Below, in pieces: positions 1 to 9,978 of a DNA stretch of 64,000 bases (its first letter is position 1; each line of letters begins with the position of its first letter). A model generated the notes under the pieces. It saw only the letters and a program-made list of their open reading frames with translations, was not told the origin of the DNA and ran no database searches. The DNA is from Micavibrio aeruginosavorus_D (GTDB lineage: Bacteria; Pseudomonadota; Alphaproteobacteria; Micavibrionales; Micavibrionaceae): NCBI RefSeq assembly GCF_051245535.1, contig NZ_CP195303.1, positions 1,178,001 to 1,242,000 of the forward strand, read 5' to 3'. Position numbers and translations under genes: made by a program.

Positions 1-963
1 AGCGCGGCCCAAACGATTTTCCAGCTTTATAAAGCCGACAACGGCAACCATTATTGCGACATCGCCCATTTTGACACCCCGCAAACCCCGATCAACAGTT
101 ATCAGGGACGGATGCAGAACAATAAGAACATCAAGCTGGTCATGATTGGCACCGCCAAGCGCGACGCCGAAATTGATGTCCAGCGTTTGAACGGCATGTT
201 GTTCCTGCAACAATTGATTGGCCGGTTGGGCGCGCACCTGCTGGGCCTGCCGCAACGCTTTATCCTGCAACGCGACCTGATGAATTTGCGCCAGAATCTG
301 GGCGCGGATAACGTCCTCGTCATTGATAAATCGATGAGCAAGGACACGCTGCGCGCGCAAGTGTTAAGCAATCCACGCGTGATCAACGCGGCGGCGCATT
401 TTGGCGTCGATCTGCGCGCCCGTTCACAGATCAGCCATCAGGACCGCACCCCATCTCCGGACCTGTTCGATTCCCGCGACGCGAATATCGAGAAGATGGA
501 AGCGTTCGGCTGGGACATGGTGTGGGAAAATATCGACACGCTGGTGCCGCTGGCCAAGGAACTGGTCCAGAATGCGGCCCTGCGCGGCCATATTACGGAT
601 GACCGGGCGAGCGAGATCATTCGCGGCATCGATAAAATCTATCCGATGAATGATGCCGCCATGGCCTATGACCATGATAACGACAACATCCCGGCCCCCG
701 AGCCCAGCAAGCCCAGCAAATGGTTGCAGTTTGATGAGCGCACGCCAGCAACGTTGCGCCAATCGATTGCGGGTTTATTCAACCGCATCGTACAACGTGA
801 TCGATACACGCCGCCCCCGCCGCCTGCGGCCCCCTATATTCGGGACCGGGAAAATCCCCTGCCGAAACAAGATGGCGATTTATGCAATGTCTGCACCAGC
901 GGGCAGATCGATCCGAAAAAACAACGCCCGCCCTGCACCCACAAGGGGCCAGAGCCGAAATAG
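1..963 (+). CDS. Unrecognised protein, 5' end outside window
   Basis: The reading frame is open from base 1, so the start codon lies upstream of the window and about 320 C-terminal residues are visible. I do not recognise the family. The visible part is mostly charged helix-forming sequence. It has a proline-rich stretch near the end (PPPPPAAP) and then a cysteine pair (CNVC) with a third cysteine about 16 residues later, which could form a small metal site. No membrane segment is seen. A clear hairpin terminator follows directly, so this is the last gene of its transcript. An internal ATG at 112 exists, but coding continues upstream of it without a break, which is why I treat the gene as truncated by the window edge. 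Confidence 0.6.
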   Translation, partial: SAAQTIFQLYKADNGNHYCDIAHFDTPQTPINSYQGRMQNNKNIKLVMIGTAKRDAEIDVQRLNGMLFLQQLIGRLGAHLLGLPQRFILQRDLMNLRQNLGADNVLVIDKSMSKDTLRAQVLSNPRVINAAAHFGVDLRARSQISHQDRTPSPDLFDSRDANIEKMEAFGWDMVWENIDTLVPLAKELVQNAALRGHITDDRASEIIRGIDKIYPMNDAAMAYDHDNDNIPAPEPSKPSKWLQFDERTPATLRQSIAGLFNRIVQRDRYTPPPPPAAPYIRDRENPLPKQDGDLCNVCTSGQIDPKKQRPPCTHKGPEPK

Positions 964-972
964 ACGAATAGA

Positions 973-1003
973 AAAAACGGCCACTTGTGAGTGGCCGTTT
1001 TTC
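973..1003 (+). terminator. Rho-independent terminator
   Basis: A perfect 7-bp stem (CGGCCAC with GTGGCCG) and a 6-base loop, flanked by A and T runs. It sits 10 bases after the stop of the first gene. Because of the A/T symmetry it can also serve the minus-strand aminotransferase gene that ends at 1023. Confidence 0.85.
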
Positions 1004-1022
1004 TTTGATCTTTTATTGGAAA

Positions 1023-2240
1023 TTACGCCGCCGCGCGTTTCTTCAACGCCGCGCACGCACGTTGGATGCGGGCGCAGGCTTCCGTCAAATCCTTGTTCGA
1101 CGTGGCATAGGAAATGCGGAAATATGGTGACAGGCCAAACGCTGCCCCCTGCACCGCCGCGACGCCTTCGGTTTCCAACAGATAGGTAACGAAGTCGCTG
1201 TCGGATTGGATCACTTTGCCATCTGGCGTTTCCGCACCAATGCACCCGGCACAGGACGCATAGACATAGAACGCGCCTTCCGGTGTCGGGCATGTAATGC
1301 CCTCGGCCTGATTCAACAGACCCACAACCAGATCGCGGCGTTCTTTGTACACGCGGCGCCATTCGTTCAGGAAGGTTTGGTCCCCGTTCAGGGCCGCCAC
1401 GGCTGCCGCTTGAGAAATGGATGACGGGTTGGACGTGGAGTGGCTTTGAATGCCGCCCATCGCCTTGATCAGCTCTTTCGGGCCTGCCGCATAACCAATG
1501 CGCCAGCCGGTCATGGCATAGGCCTTGGACACGCCATTGACGGTCAGCGTGCGGTCTTTCAAACGCGGCTCAACCTGTACCGGCGTTGCAAATTCAAACC
1601 CGTCATAGACCAGATGTTCATAAATATCATCGGTCATCAGCCAGACATGCGGGTGTTTCATCAGTACATCGGTCAGCGCCTTCAATTCCGCTTTCGTATA
1701 CGCCGCACCCGTCGGGTTGGACGGAGAGTTCAGGATCAGCCATTTGGTTTTCGGCGTAATGGCCTTGTCCAGATCGGCGGCCTGCAGTTTGAAGCCATGT
1801 TGTTCGCCGCATTCAACGAACACCGGGGTGCCCTCGGCCAGAATGGTCATATCCGGATAGGATACCCAGTACGGGGCCGGGATGATCACTTCATCCCCCG
1901 GGTTCAGCGAGGCCATCAGAGCGTTGTACAAAACCTGTTTCCCGCCCGTGCCCACGGTGATCTGGTCCGGTGTATAGTCGATGCCGTTTTCACGTTTAAA
2001 TTTTTCACAGATCGCTTTTTTCAACGCAGGCGTGCCGTCAACGGCGGTGTATTTCGTCTGCCCGGCTTTCATGGCGGCGGTGGCGGCGTCCTTGATCCAG
2101 TCCGGCGTATCAAAATCCGGCTCGCCCGCGCCCAGACCGATAACATCGCGGCCCGCGGCTTTCAGCTCGGCGGCTTTGGTCGTCACGGCAATGGTCGGTG
2201 ACGGTTTAATTTTCGACAGACGGCTGGCCAGAATAGACAT
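1023..2240 (-). CDS. aatA: Aspartate aminotransferase (class I/II, PLP-dependent)
   Basis: Transfers an amino group between aspartate and 2-oxoglutarate using pyridoxal phosphate, in the cytoplasm. The protein has 405 residues, normal for the 1-beta/1-gamma type common in alphaproteobacteria. Visible landmarks are the N-terminal GLGAGEPDFDTP substrate loop, the NSPSNPTG motif near residue 171, the D/Y pair in TDDIYEHL near 203, and the PLP lysine in NGVSKAYAMTGWR (K239). The start is well supported: AAAGGAG lies 8 bases before the ATG. The pheA gene lies upstream on the same strand, across a 140-bp gap holding a long palindrome, so the two may share aromatic amino acid metabolism: this enzyme group often also acts on prephenate or aromatic keto acids. 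That second role is inference. Confidence 0.93.
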   Translation of the reverse strand: MSILASRLSKIKPSPTIAVTTKAAELKAAGRDVIGLGAGEPDFDTPDWIKDAATAAMKAGQTKYTAVDGTPALKKAICEKFKRENGIDYTPDQITVGTGGKQVLYNALMASLNPGDEVIIPAPYWVSYPDMTILAEGTPVFVECGEQHGFKLQAADLDKAITPKTKWLILNSPSNPTGAAYTKAELKALTDVLMKHPHVWLMTDDIYEHLVYDGFEFATPVQVEPRLKDRTLTVNGVSKAYAMTGWRIGYAAGPKELIKAMGGIQSHSTSNPSSISQAAAVAALNGDQTFLNEWRRVYKERRDLVVGLLNQAEGITCPTPEGAFYVYASCAGCIGAETPDGKVIQSDSDFVTYLLETEGVAAVQGAAFGLSPYFRISYATSNKDLTEACARIQRACAALKKRAAA

Positions 2241-2283
2241 TCTTCTTCTCCTTTAGATGGTCAACTTCATTTTCATCACAAAT

Positions 2284-2369
2284 GTCATCCCGAACGCATG
2301 TGAGGGATCTCACCTTCACAAAAACCGACCAAGGTGAGATCCCTCGTCGCTTCGCTCTGTCGGGATGAC
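2284..2369. repeat. Nested inverted repeat, GTCATCCCGA type
   Basis: The outer arms GTCATCCCGA (2284-2293) and TCGGGATGAC (2360-2369) are perfect inverted copies. The inner arms, 15 bp at 2302-2316 and 2331-2345, are also perfect inverted copies. The ends match the palindromes at 41532-41619 and 63308-63375, so this is a member of a dispersed intergenic repeat family. It lies between aatA and pheA. Confidence 0.85.
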
Positions 2370-2381
2370 AGAACTCTTTCT

Positions 2382-3332
2382 TTAACCCGCCACCGGCAGG
2401 AATGGATTGCCATGCCCGCGTAAATCACTGGCGGGATAGCACCCCATAATCCGCATCGCGGCGGTGTGGCCCGCAAATTCATCCAGAACCGGTTTCATCG
2501 CCGGGTCCGCCATGTTCGCGCCCACATCGACATAGAATGTCGGGTTGGGCCGCGCCGGACCGGCCATGTATGTTTCCAGTTTCGTCATGTCGATATTGTG
2601 GCGTTCAAACACGTTCAGCACGCGGAACAACGCCCCCGGCTTGTGCGCGGTTTCGAACAGGATCGAGCTGATCGCCGGGCCAGAAATGGCCCCCGCCGCC
2701 AGCGGTTCACGCGCCAGCACGAGGAAGCGCGTGGTGTTCATATCCACGTCTTCGATGTTCTTCTGCAGGATCGTCATATTATACAGATCCGCTGCATCTT
2801 CCGATGCAATCGCCGCAATGTCGGGCGACATGAAATTGGCGATCGCGCGCGCCGCGCCAGCCGTATCGTAATATTCCTTCGCCGACGCGCGTGGCAAATT
2901 GTCGGCCATGAATTTGCGGCATTGGGACAAGGCTTGCGGATGGCTGCGCACTTCGCGGATGGATGAGAGGGCGACGGCCACCTCCTCCGCGCTTAGATCA
3001 CTTTCTTTCCATGCGACGATGTCTTTGGTGGTCATGTTTTCCGGTGGTGCGCCGCGGAAGGCTTTGCGCGGGATCATCAGGCAATGGTGAATTGGCACCA
3101 TATGTTCGCCAACGATAAACAATCCGGATTCAGGCAGCAGGTTATAAACCTCCATCACCCGGCCGGATGTGGAATTTTCAACCGGGATCATGGCGCAATC
3201 GACATCGCCATTTTCAACGGCGCTCAACGCATCCTGAAATCCGCGATAGCCTTGGTAATACCCGTCGGGGAAATATTCGGAACAGGCGCGATAAGAGAAT
3301 GATCCCTTGATGCCCTGATAACTGACCCGCAT
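2382..3332 (-). CDS. pheA: Prephenate dehydratase
   Basis: Converts prephenate to phenylpyruvate, the committed step to phenylalanine. The protein begins with the typical YQG.KGSFSY segment. The catalytic domain carries the conserved IPVENSTSGRV segment and the region before TTRFLVLARE, which ends the domain. A C-terminal ACT regulatory domain follows, with FETAHKPGALFRVLNVF and the ESRP-like region altered to KLETYMAGP. No chorismate mutase domain is fused, as is usual in alphaproteobacteria. The frame can be extended eight codons to a TTG at 3356. I chose the ATG at 3332 because family members start close to the YQG motif, but no strong ribosome site separates the two. Feedback inhibition by phenylalanine through the ACT domain is expected for the family. 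Confidence 0.92.
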   Translation of the reverse strand: MRVSYQGIKGSFSYRACSEYFPDGYYQGYRGFQDALSAVENGDVDCAMIPVENSTSGRVMEVYNLLPESGLFIVGEHMVPIHHCLMIPRKAFRGAPPENMTTKDIVAWKESDLSAEEVAVALSSIREVRSHPQALSQCRKFMADNLPRASAKEYYDTAGAARAIANFMSPDIAAIASEDAADLYNMTILQKNIEDVDMNTTRFLVLAREPLAAGAISGPAISSILFETAHKPGALFRVLNVFERHNIDMTKLETYMAGPARPNPTFYVDVGANMADPAMKPVLDEFAGHTAAMRIMGCYPASDLRGHGNPFLPVAG

Positions 3333-3440
3333 TGGCTTATTTTCCGTATCGCCCAAGATGTTCCATCCGGTAAAAGTGACCCGGAATTTTTACTATGGGA
3401 ATTGTGGCGATGCAACAGCGTCCAAGCGTAAAAACACGCC

Positions 3441-4562
3441 CTAGAACGCATCCGGACGGATCAGTTTCGCCGTATCCTTGGAAATGGCCGGGATGACGGT
3501 GAAATCCAGCCCCGCGCCCTTCGCCCAATCGGCCAAGGGGGCCAGAATGGGGTCGTTCAGACCATCACGAATATACCCGGCCACGCGCGGTAAGTGGGCC
3601 AGATACCGATCCTTGCCATCGCGGACAGCCAGACGGATAAACTGCCCCAGCACGCGGCAATGGAATTGCGTGGCCAGCACGCGGTACCATGCGCGGAACG
3701 CGTCGCGTTCATCATCCGCCATGTCGGCACAATACCGATCCAGCATGGCATTGCGCAGATCAACGGGTACATCGACCCGCGCATCTTCCAGCAAGTTCGC
3801 CAGATCATACGGAACCGGCCCGGTCATCGCGCCTTGAAAATCAAGAATGCCGCAACGGTTCAAATCACGCGCCCCCGGCAACCACATCAGATTTTCGAAA
3901 TGGTAATCGATATGCAGGAACCCACGCGGCACCGGCGGCAGGGATTTTTCAATCTTGTCCCACGCGGCCAAATAATCATCGACGATCCCGTCAATATTCT
4001 TCTGCCCCAGTGCTGCGGGCATATACCAATCCACCAGACGGCGGCGGCCCGTATGCACGTGGCTGGCGTAATAATCGGGCAGCTTGATGTCCCCGTCCTT
4101 CGCCCGCTGACGCAAGGCGATCAGGGCATCGGTGGCCAGGGCATAAAGGTCTTCGCGTGTTGCCACGCTTGTTTCCATGGCGCGTTTAAAGGACACATCG
4201 CCGAAATCTTCGATCAGCACGAACCCTTCCGCCGCATCCGTGTCATAGACCGTCGGCGCACACAGGCCGATGGAGCGCAGATAGGTGCTGATGCGCAGGA
4301 AATCCTGAATCGAATGCCCGGGCGTCGCCATCGGGTGACCATCGGGCATCGCCTCCATCAAAACGCGCGTTTCGCCATCCGGCTTTTGCAGGCGGACATA
4401 ACGGCGAAAAGCGGAATCTTCGCCCACAGGATGAATGCTGGCATCCCCCCACCCGGCACGTGACAAAAAGGCCGTGCGCAACGCATGGCGGGCGTTAAAC
4501 CATTCGAGTGGAGTCATAGAGGGGGACGCAGTTTGTTTGGGTTTTGGTTTTGATTTGGGCAT
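3441..4562 (-). CDS. AmgK-like sugar kinase (APH fold)
   Basis: A phosphotransferase of the aminoglycoside/choline kinase fold, 373 residues. The catalytic loop is HIDYHFENLMW (residues about 215-225) and the metal-binding DFG-equivalent is GILDFQGAM. The segment YDLANLLEDARVD after it is typical of the COG3178 group, which includes the anomeric MurNAc/GlcNAc kinase AmgK of cell-wall recycling. No true antibiotic kinase features are evident, so cell-wall sugar phosphorylation is the more likely role. That is an inference, since no MurU-type uridylyltransferase gene is next to it. The first 15 residues are rich in lysine and proline, and a second ATG exists at 4517. The 138-residue gene just upstream ends 16 bases away, so the two are probably cotranscribed. 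Confidence 0.65.
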   Translation of the reverse strand: MPKSKPKPKQTASPSMTPLEWFNARHALRTAFLSRAGWGDASIHPVGEDSAFRRYVRLQKPDGETRVLMEAMPDGHPMATPGHSIQDFLRISTYLRSIGLCAPTVYDTDAAEGFVLIEDFGDVSFKRAMETSVATREDLYALATDALIALRQRAKDGDIKLPDYYASHVHTGRRRLVDWYMPAALGQKNIDGIVDDYLAAWDKIEKSLPPVPRGFLHIDYHFENLMWLPGARDLNRCGILDFQGAMTGPVPYDLANLLEDARVDVPVDLRNAMLDRYCADMADDERDAFRAWYRVLATQFHCRVLGQFIRLAVRDGKDRYLAHLPRVAGYIRDGLNDPILAPLADWAKGAGLDFTVIPAISKDTAKLIRPDAF

Positions 4563-4578
4563 TGAAAAATACTTACAC

Positions 4579-4995
4579 TTACTTTTTATCAGCGGGAGGC
4601 GTGCGCCCCGCCAGTTTCTTCAATGCATCAATATGCGATTGCGATGCCTTTTTCCGGCGACCGGATAAGGCGGGTGATCCGCTTTCATGGCCGAAAATGG
4701 CTGTGCCCGCACCGGACAACGCTTTCAAAATTTCTTTGCCGAACGTGTCGGGCGGCATATCCAATGTGCGCGGCGTGGCGGGAATATCTTCATCGATAAT
4801 CGCGCCTTCCGGATGTTCAACAACACGGTTCACCGCGTGGGCGACGATGCCGGTTAAATGCGGCTGGGCCAACGCCATCAGAAGGCGCGGGTCTTCATAA
4901 CTCCACGCGATCACTTGCTGACGGGCCTTGGTTGCATTTCCGCGTGACAGGCGCAGGGCCTCCCGGATGCGGCTTTCGGCATATTCACGGCTCAT
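4579..4995 (-). CDS. Hypothetical protein, 138 residues
   Basis: I do not recognise this protein. It is soluble and mainly helical. Its N-terminal half (residues 1-60) is rich in arginine and leucine and resembles a small helical bundle with SRGNATKARQQVIAW. The C-terminal part is basic and low in complexity and ends in PADKK. A strong ribosome site (GGAGGG) lies 9 bases before the ATG. It sits 16 bases upstream of the AmgK-like kinase on the same strand, so cotranscription is likely, but the context gives no clear function. Confidence 0.75.
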   Translation of the reverse strand: MSREYAESRIREALRLSRGNATKARQQVIAWSYEDPRLLMALAQPHLTGIVAHAVNRVVEHPEGAIIDEDIPATPRTLDMPPDTFGKEILKALSGAGTAIFGHESGSPALSGRRKKASQSHIDALKKLAGRTPPADKK

Positions 4996-5082
4996 GGTCT
5001 GGCCCTCCGACGGCCTGTCTTTGATCCTTCCTCCAGTTTGACACAGTTTGCGCCCGCGTCAAAACCGGGAAGAACCAAAACA

Positions 5083-6312
5083 TTAACCCACTGTTTTTAA
5101 ATCAAAAATTCGCGAAAGCGCCAGATACAGCCCCGCCTGAACCGGGGCCACATTGTGCAGAGCGGCCAGATCGACCACACGCCCGACATTGTCCGTGATC
5201 TTCGCAATGGTCATGGATTTGGCCGCCGCCACCTTGTCCCCCGCCGCATGGGTCAGCTCGACAAAGGCCGCAATGATGCCGCCCGGGTTGGCAATAAAGT
5301 CAGGGATCAGCATCACGCCCCGGTCATGCAACGCCAGACGCGCGGAGTCGCTCACCGGACCATTCGCCCCCTCCACCACCAGACGGGCGCGGACACGGCC
5401 CACATTTTCATCCGTAATCACATTCTGCACCGCGCAGGGGAAGACGACATCAACATCGTGATACAACACATCCGCTGCATCCACCGACGTTAAGGTTCCT
5501 TCCATCGGCAACAACGCCGTCGCCTTGTCAAAATCCATACGAACCAGCGCATCGCGCAGATCATGCGACAATGGTTTTTCAAACACCCATGTGCCGCCAT
5601 ATTTCGGATCGGCCATGGATGCCAGTTGCGCGCCATGGTCACCGAAATAGCGCAGAACCGCAGCCCCCATCGCCCCCATGCCCTGCACCGCAAAGCGCGT
5701 GGCGGCAATATCGCTTTTGTTTAGGTCCAGAAAGGCTTTGGCCGCCGTCGCAACGCCCAGCCCGGCAATGCCCTCACGGTCATAGTCGGTGCCGCCCATA
5801 TGCACGGGTTTGCCCGTAAAACTGCGCGTGGATTGCAATTCGTCACACGCCCACAACGCGTGTTCCGGCTTTCCGCCAATATCAAATCCAAACCCGCCAA
5901 ACATCCCACCATTTTCATGCAGGAACGGTTTGCACAGCGACACGAAACGGCGATATTGGGTTTCAAATCCATCCGCGGATGAATTGGCGCACAACCCTGA
6001 CTTCGCCCCGCCCAGCGGCAAACCAGCGGCCGCGTTTTTCAACGCCATCGTCCGCGCCAACATACGCACTTCGTCCAAGGTCAGGGTCGGCGTAATGCGC
6101 GTGCCACCCTTGCCGGAGAATTGCAGCGGCCCGCCCGCGCTGATCTTCGTGTTCCACACCACAACGTGCCCTTCGACGCCGAGCGCGGGGTCGCGCACGG
6201 TGACTTCGAATTCCGGTTTCATCGCGGCGAAGCGCTGTTTCAAATTTTCAAGTTCGTTGAGAAAATCCGAATCCGTTGTTGAGGCCCGATCCAGCGCGAC
6301 AGTGTTGGTCAT
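5083..6312 (-). CDS. Glu/Leu/Phe/Val dehydrogenase
   Basis: An NAD(P)-dependent oxidative deaminase of the glutamate dehydrogenase superfamily, about 409 residues from the ATG at 6312. The substrate and catalytic region reads PLGGAKSGL, with the conserved lysine, followed by a C-terminal Rossmann domain with FAVQGMGAMGAAV (GxGxxG type). The segment EGANGPVS is also typical. Glutamate is the default substrate, but leucine dehydrogenase-type specificity cannot be excluded by eye. The frame runs to a GTG at 6360, but AGGG about 8 bases before the ATG at 6312 supports the shorter start. It lies about 100 bp downstream of mfd on the same strand and may or may not share its transcript. Confidence 0.9.
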   Translation of the reverse strand: MTNTVALDRASTTDSDFLNELENLKQRFAAMKPEFEVTVRDPALGVEGHVVVWNTKISAGGPLQFSGKGGTRITPTLTLDEVRMLARTMALKNAAAGLPLGGAKSGLCANSSADGFETQYRRFVSLCKPFLHENGGMFGGFGFDIGGKPEHALWACDELQSTRSFTGKPVHMGGTDYDREGIAGLGVATAAKAFLDLNKSDIAATRFAVQGMGAMGAAVLRYFGDHGAQLASMADPKYGGTWVFEKPLSHDLRDALVRMDFDKATALLPMEGTLTSVDAADVLYHDVDVVFPCAVQNVITDENVGRVRARLVVEGANGPVSDSARLALHDRGVMLIPDFIANPGGIIAAFVELTHAAGDKVAAAKSMTIAKITDNVGRVVDLAALHNVAPVQAGLYLALSRIFDLKTVG

Positions 6313-6411
6313 GTGAAAACCCTGATCCGTATAATGGTGAAAACAGGCAGATTTTCGCACGCCCGCACAGCCTTCAGCAAGGCGGTCACAGGGCGGTGCA
6401 ACATAGCGATT

Positions 6412-9400
6412 TCAGGTGTTTGCCAACCCGGCCAGCTCACGGATCAAGCCCTGAACCCCCTGCACCCGGTGGGCGGGGCGGTCCCAGGAGCGCACGGCGG
6501 CCAATTTCTGGTCCGGGCGCAGTTTGATTGATCCGGCTTTGGATTGCAGCCATTGCATGATGGCCACCGGGTTGGGCGGCGCATCTTTATAGAAGCCAAT
6601 GACGGCCCCCTTTGGCCCGGCATCGACCCGGTCCACATGCGCGGCGCGGCAAAGTTGTTTGATCTCGACGATCTGCAACAGATTTTCCACCTCGTCCGGC
6701 ACCGGACCGAAACGGTCGATCAGTTCGGCGGCGAACCCTTCGATATCCGATTTTGTTTCCAGTTCGGACAGACGGCGATACAAGCTCATCCGCACGTTCA
6801 GATCCTCGACATAGTTTTCGGGGATCAGGACGGATGTGCCGATATTGATTTGCGGGGACCAGCGTTCTTCATGTGGCGCGGCACCCAGTTCGGACCCCGC
6901 ACGCGCATCGGCCACGGCTTCTTCCAGCATTTGCTGGTACAATTCCACACCCACTTCGCGAATATGGCCGGATTGTTCTTCGCCCAGCAAGTTCCCGGCC
7001 CCGCGAATGTCCATATCGTGGCTGGCCAACTGGAACCCCGCGCCCAGCGTGTCGAGCGTTTCCATCACCTCCAGCCGCTTTTGCGCGGTGGCCGACAATT
7101 TCTGGTCCGGGGCGTAGGTCAGATAGGCATAGGACCGCAATTTCGACCGCCCCACGCGCCCGCGAATTTGGTAAAGCTGGGACAGGCCGAACAGGTCGGA
7201 GCGATGAATGACGATCGTGTTCGCCGTCGGAATATCAATCCCGTTTTCAATGATGTTGGTGGCCAGCAAAACGTTATATTGCCCGTCATAGAAGGCTGTC
7301 ATGCGGTCTTCCAGTTCCTGCGTGCTCATCTGGCCATGGGCGGCGATAACCTTCACCTCGGGCACCAGCTCTTTCAGCATGCGCTCGACCTCGTCCAGAT
7401 CCTTGATGCGCGGGCAGACATAGAAGCTTTGCCCACCGCGATAATGTTCGCGTAACAAGGCCTCGCGGATCACGACCGGGTCGAACGGCAGGACGAACGT
7501 CCGCACGGCCAGTCGGTCCACCGGCGGCGTCGCCATCAACGACAAATCCCGCACCCCGGTCAGCGACATTTGCAATGTCCGCGGAATCGGCGTGGCCGTC
7601 AGGGTCAGGACGTGGACGTTGGTCTTTATTTCTTTCAAATACTCTTTCTGCTTCACGCCGAACCGTTGTTCTTCATCCACGATCAGCAGGCCGAGATTTT
7701 TGAATTTCACGCTCTTGGCGAACAAAGCGTGCGTACCGATGACGATATTCACATCCCCGTCCCGCAAACCATCCTTTGCCTTTGCCGCGTCACGGGCGCT
7801 GGCGAAACGGGAGAGTTGTTCGATGCGCAGACCCAGCCCGGCAAAGCGCTTCATAAAATTCTGGTAATGCTGGCGTGCCAGAAGCGTGGTCGGCACGACC
7901 AGCGCCACCTGCGCCCCCGACATGGCGGCGATGAAGGCCGCGCGCAAGGCCACTTCCGTCTTGCCAAACCCGACATCGCCGCAGACCAGACGATCCATCG
8001 GGTGATCCGTGTTCAAATCGTCCATCACATCCATGATGGCCCGCAATTGATCGTCGGTTTCCTGATACGGGAAACGGGATACAAATTCGTCATAGATGCC
8101 ATCGCTGACATGCAGTTTTTCGCTTCGCTGCATCATGCGGGCGGCGGCGATTTTCAACAGCCCCTCCGCCATCCGCATCAAATCTTTTTTCACGCGGGCT
8201 TTACGCGCCTGCCACCCGGCCCCGCCGAGCTTATCAAGCTGGGTCGTGCCCTCGTCACTGCCGAAACGGGACAAAACCTCGATATTCACCACGGGCACGA
8301 ACAATTTATCGCCACCGTCATAAACGACTTTCAGGCAATCATGCACGACCCCGGCGGCGGAAATGGTTTCCAACCCGTCAAAGCGGCCAATGCCATGATC
8401 GACGTGAACAACCAGATCGCCAGGCGTCAGCGACGATACCTCGGTCAGGAAATTATCCGCCTTGCGCTTCTTCTGCTTCCGGCGCGCCATGCGGTCGCCG
8501 AGGATGTCTTGTTCCGTCAAAATCGCCAGATCGGGGGACACAAATCCGTTTTCCAGCGTTAAAATCGCCATGCCCGTCTGGCCGGGGTTCAGCGATTTCA
8601 CATCATCCCAATGGTCGCAATCCTTGAAATTGGCGAACCCCGCATTGGTCATCAAACTGCGCAGGCGTTCGCGTGAGCCGGAGCTGTAGGCCGCAATGAC
8701 GATCTTGCGCCCTTTTTCCGCACGCAAATGGGCGACATGGTTGGCCAGTTCGCCGAACACGTCGGCATCGGGGCGCGCGCGGATATCGCCAAAATCGCGC
8801 CCCTTGCGCCCGCCCGCATCATCCATCCCCGCTTCATCGGCAGAGCCGAAGGGCGATAATTGCGTTTCATCGGCGGCCAAGCGACGCCATTCATCGGTGG
8901 CAATATACAGATCATGCACCGGAACCGGGTGATAGATGGTGCCGGACAGGGACACATCACTGCCCTCCTTCCGCGCTTTCTTCTTATCCTTGGCGGAATC
9001 TTCCAATGTGCGGCGGGCGGCGTAGAAATCTTCCACCTGCGCCAGACGTTCGGCGCGGGATTGTTCGGCCAGATGGTCCACCGTGACGGACGCGCCGGGG
9101 GCGTAATCGAACAGCGTGTCCAGTTGATCAAAAAACAACGGCAACCAATGATCCATGCCGTTATAACGGCGGGCCGATGATACGGCCTCATACAACGGAT
9201 CATCATTGCGCACCACGCCGAATAAATCGCGGTAGCGCGCACGGAACCGGGCGATGGAATCGTCATTCAGGAAAAATTCGGTCGCGGGACGCAGGGCGAA
9301 GTGTGACAACTTCTTATCCGTGCGCTGGCTGGCGGGATCGAAGGTGCGAATGCCCTCCAGCGTATCCCCAAACAGATCGAGGCGCAGCGGGTCGTCATAA

Positions 9401-9978
9401 CCCGATGGGAACAAATCAATAATGCCGCCGCGTTGCGCGAACTCCCCCGCTTCGCGCACGGTATCGGTGCGGACATACCCATTCTGGCCGAGGAAATTCA
9501 TTAACGCATCGACATTCACCCGTTCGCCAACGCGCGCAATGAAGCTGGCTCCCTCCAACGCCGCGCGCGGTGTCACGCGTTGCGTCACCGCATTGACCGT
9601 GGTCAGGACGAGGCGCGGAAAGCGTTCTTTCTGCTGATCCCAATGGATCAGGGTTGCAAGCGCCGCCACGCGGTGCGCGACAATATCGTTGTTGGGCGAT
9701 ACACGGTCATAAGGCAAACAATCCCACGCCGGAAACTGCACCACCTGCACATCGGGCGCAAAGAACCCCAGCAGGTCGGCCAGCTCCGCCACGCGGGCAT
9801 CATCCATCGCGACATGAATCAACACCCGGTCATCGGGCATCAACGCCCGCGCCCGGTCGGCCAGAATGCGCGCATCCATCCCCTCGGGTGCCCCGAACAG
9901 GGTCCGCAAGGTTGATACAGATTTGGAGGATGGTTCAGAAGCGCCGGACATAGGCGGTTTTGTACCCCCCCAATCCAT
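6412..9978 (-). CDS. mfd: Transcription-repair coupling factor Mfd
   Basis: An ATP-driven translocase that removes stalled RNA polymerase at DNA lesions and recruits UvrA. With 1188 residues it is of full family length. The order is as expected. A UvrB-homology module is N-terminal (VQVVQFPAWDCLPYDRVSPNN). The RNA polymerase interaction domain follows (GDLVVHVDHGIGRFDGL). The helicase motor has GDVGFGKTEVA (Walker A, near residue 670) and DEEQRFG (motif II), with GRVGRS in the second lobe. A C-terminal TRCF domain closes the protein. Two ATG starts are possible, at 9978 and 9951. The second has a run of seven G 13 bases upstream; neither is decisive. uvrA lies in the same window at 38.6 kb. 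Confidence 0.97.
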   Translation of the reverse strand: MDWGGTKPPMSGASEPSSKSVSTLRTLFGAPEGMDARILADRARALMPDDRVLIHVAMDDARVAELADLLGFFAPDVQVVQFPAWDCLPYDRVSPNNDIVAHRVAALATLIHWDQQKERFPRLVLTTVNAVTQRVTPRAALEGASFIARVGERVNVDALMNFLGQNGYVRTDTVREAGEFAQRGGIIDLFPSGYDDPLRLDLFGDTLEGIRTFDPASQRTDKKLSHFALRPATEFFLNDDSIARFRARYRDLFGVVRNDDPLYEAVSSARRYNGMDHWLPLFFDQLDTLFDYAPGASVTVDHLAEQSRAERLAQVEDFYAARRTLEDSAKDKKKARKEGSDVSLSGTIYHPVPVHDLYIATDEWRRLAADETQLSPFGSADEAGMDDAGGRKGRDFGDIRARPDADVFGELANHVAHLRAEKGRKIVIAAYSSGSRERLRSLMTNAGFANFKDCDHWDDVKSLNPGQTGMAILTLENGFVSPDLAILTEQDILGDRMARRKQKKRKADNFLTEVSSLTPGDLVVHVDHGIGRFDGLETISAAGVVHDCLKVVYDGGDKLFVPVVNIEVLSRFGSDEGTTQLDKLGGAGWQARKARVKKDLMRMAEGLLKIAAARMMQRSEKLHVSDGIYDEFVSRFPYQETDDQLRAIMDVMDDLNTDHPMDRLVCGDVGFGKTEVALRAAFIAAMSGAQVALVVPTTLLARQHYQNFMKRFAGLGLRIEQLSRFASARDAAKAKDGLRDGDVNIVIGTHALFAKSVKFKNLGLLIVDEEQRFGVKQKEYLKEIKTNVHVLTLTATPIPRTLQMSLTGVRDLSLMATPPVDRLAVRTFVLPFDPVVIREALLREHYRGGQSFYVCPRIKDLDEVERMLKELVPEVKVIAAHGQMSTQELEDRMTAFYDGQYNVLLATNIIENGIDIPTANTIVIHRSDLFGLSQLYQIRGRVGRSKLRSYAYLTYAPDQKLSATAQKRLEVMETLDTLGAGFQLASHDMDIRGAGNLLGEEQSGHIREVGVELYQQMLEEAVADARAGSELGAAPHEERWSPQINIGTSVLIPENYVEDLNVRMSLYRRLSELETKSDIEGFAAELIDRFGPVPDEVENLLQIVEIKQLCRAAHVDRVDAGPKGAVIGFYKDAPPNPVAIMQWLQSKAGSIKLRPDQKLAAVRSWDRPAHRVQGVQGLIRELAGLANT

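Noticed and set aside
3441..4562. An aminoglycoside resistance kinase
   Set aside because: The motif set fits the COG3178/AmgK group, and the housekeeping context gives no sign of a resistance gene.
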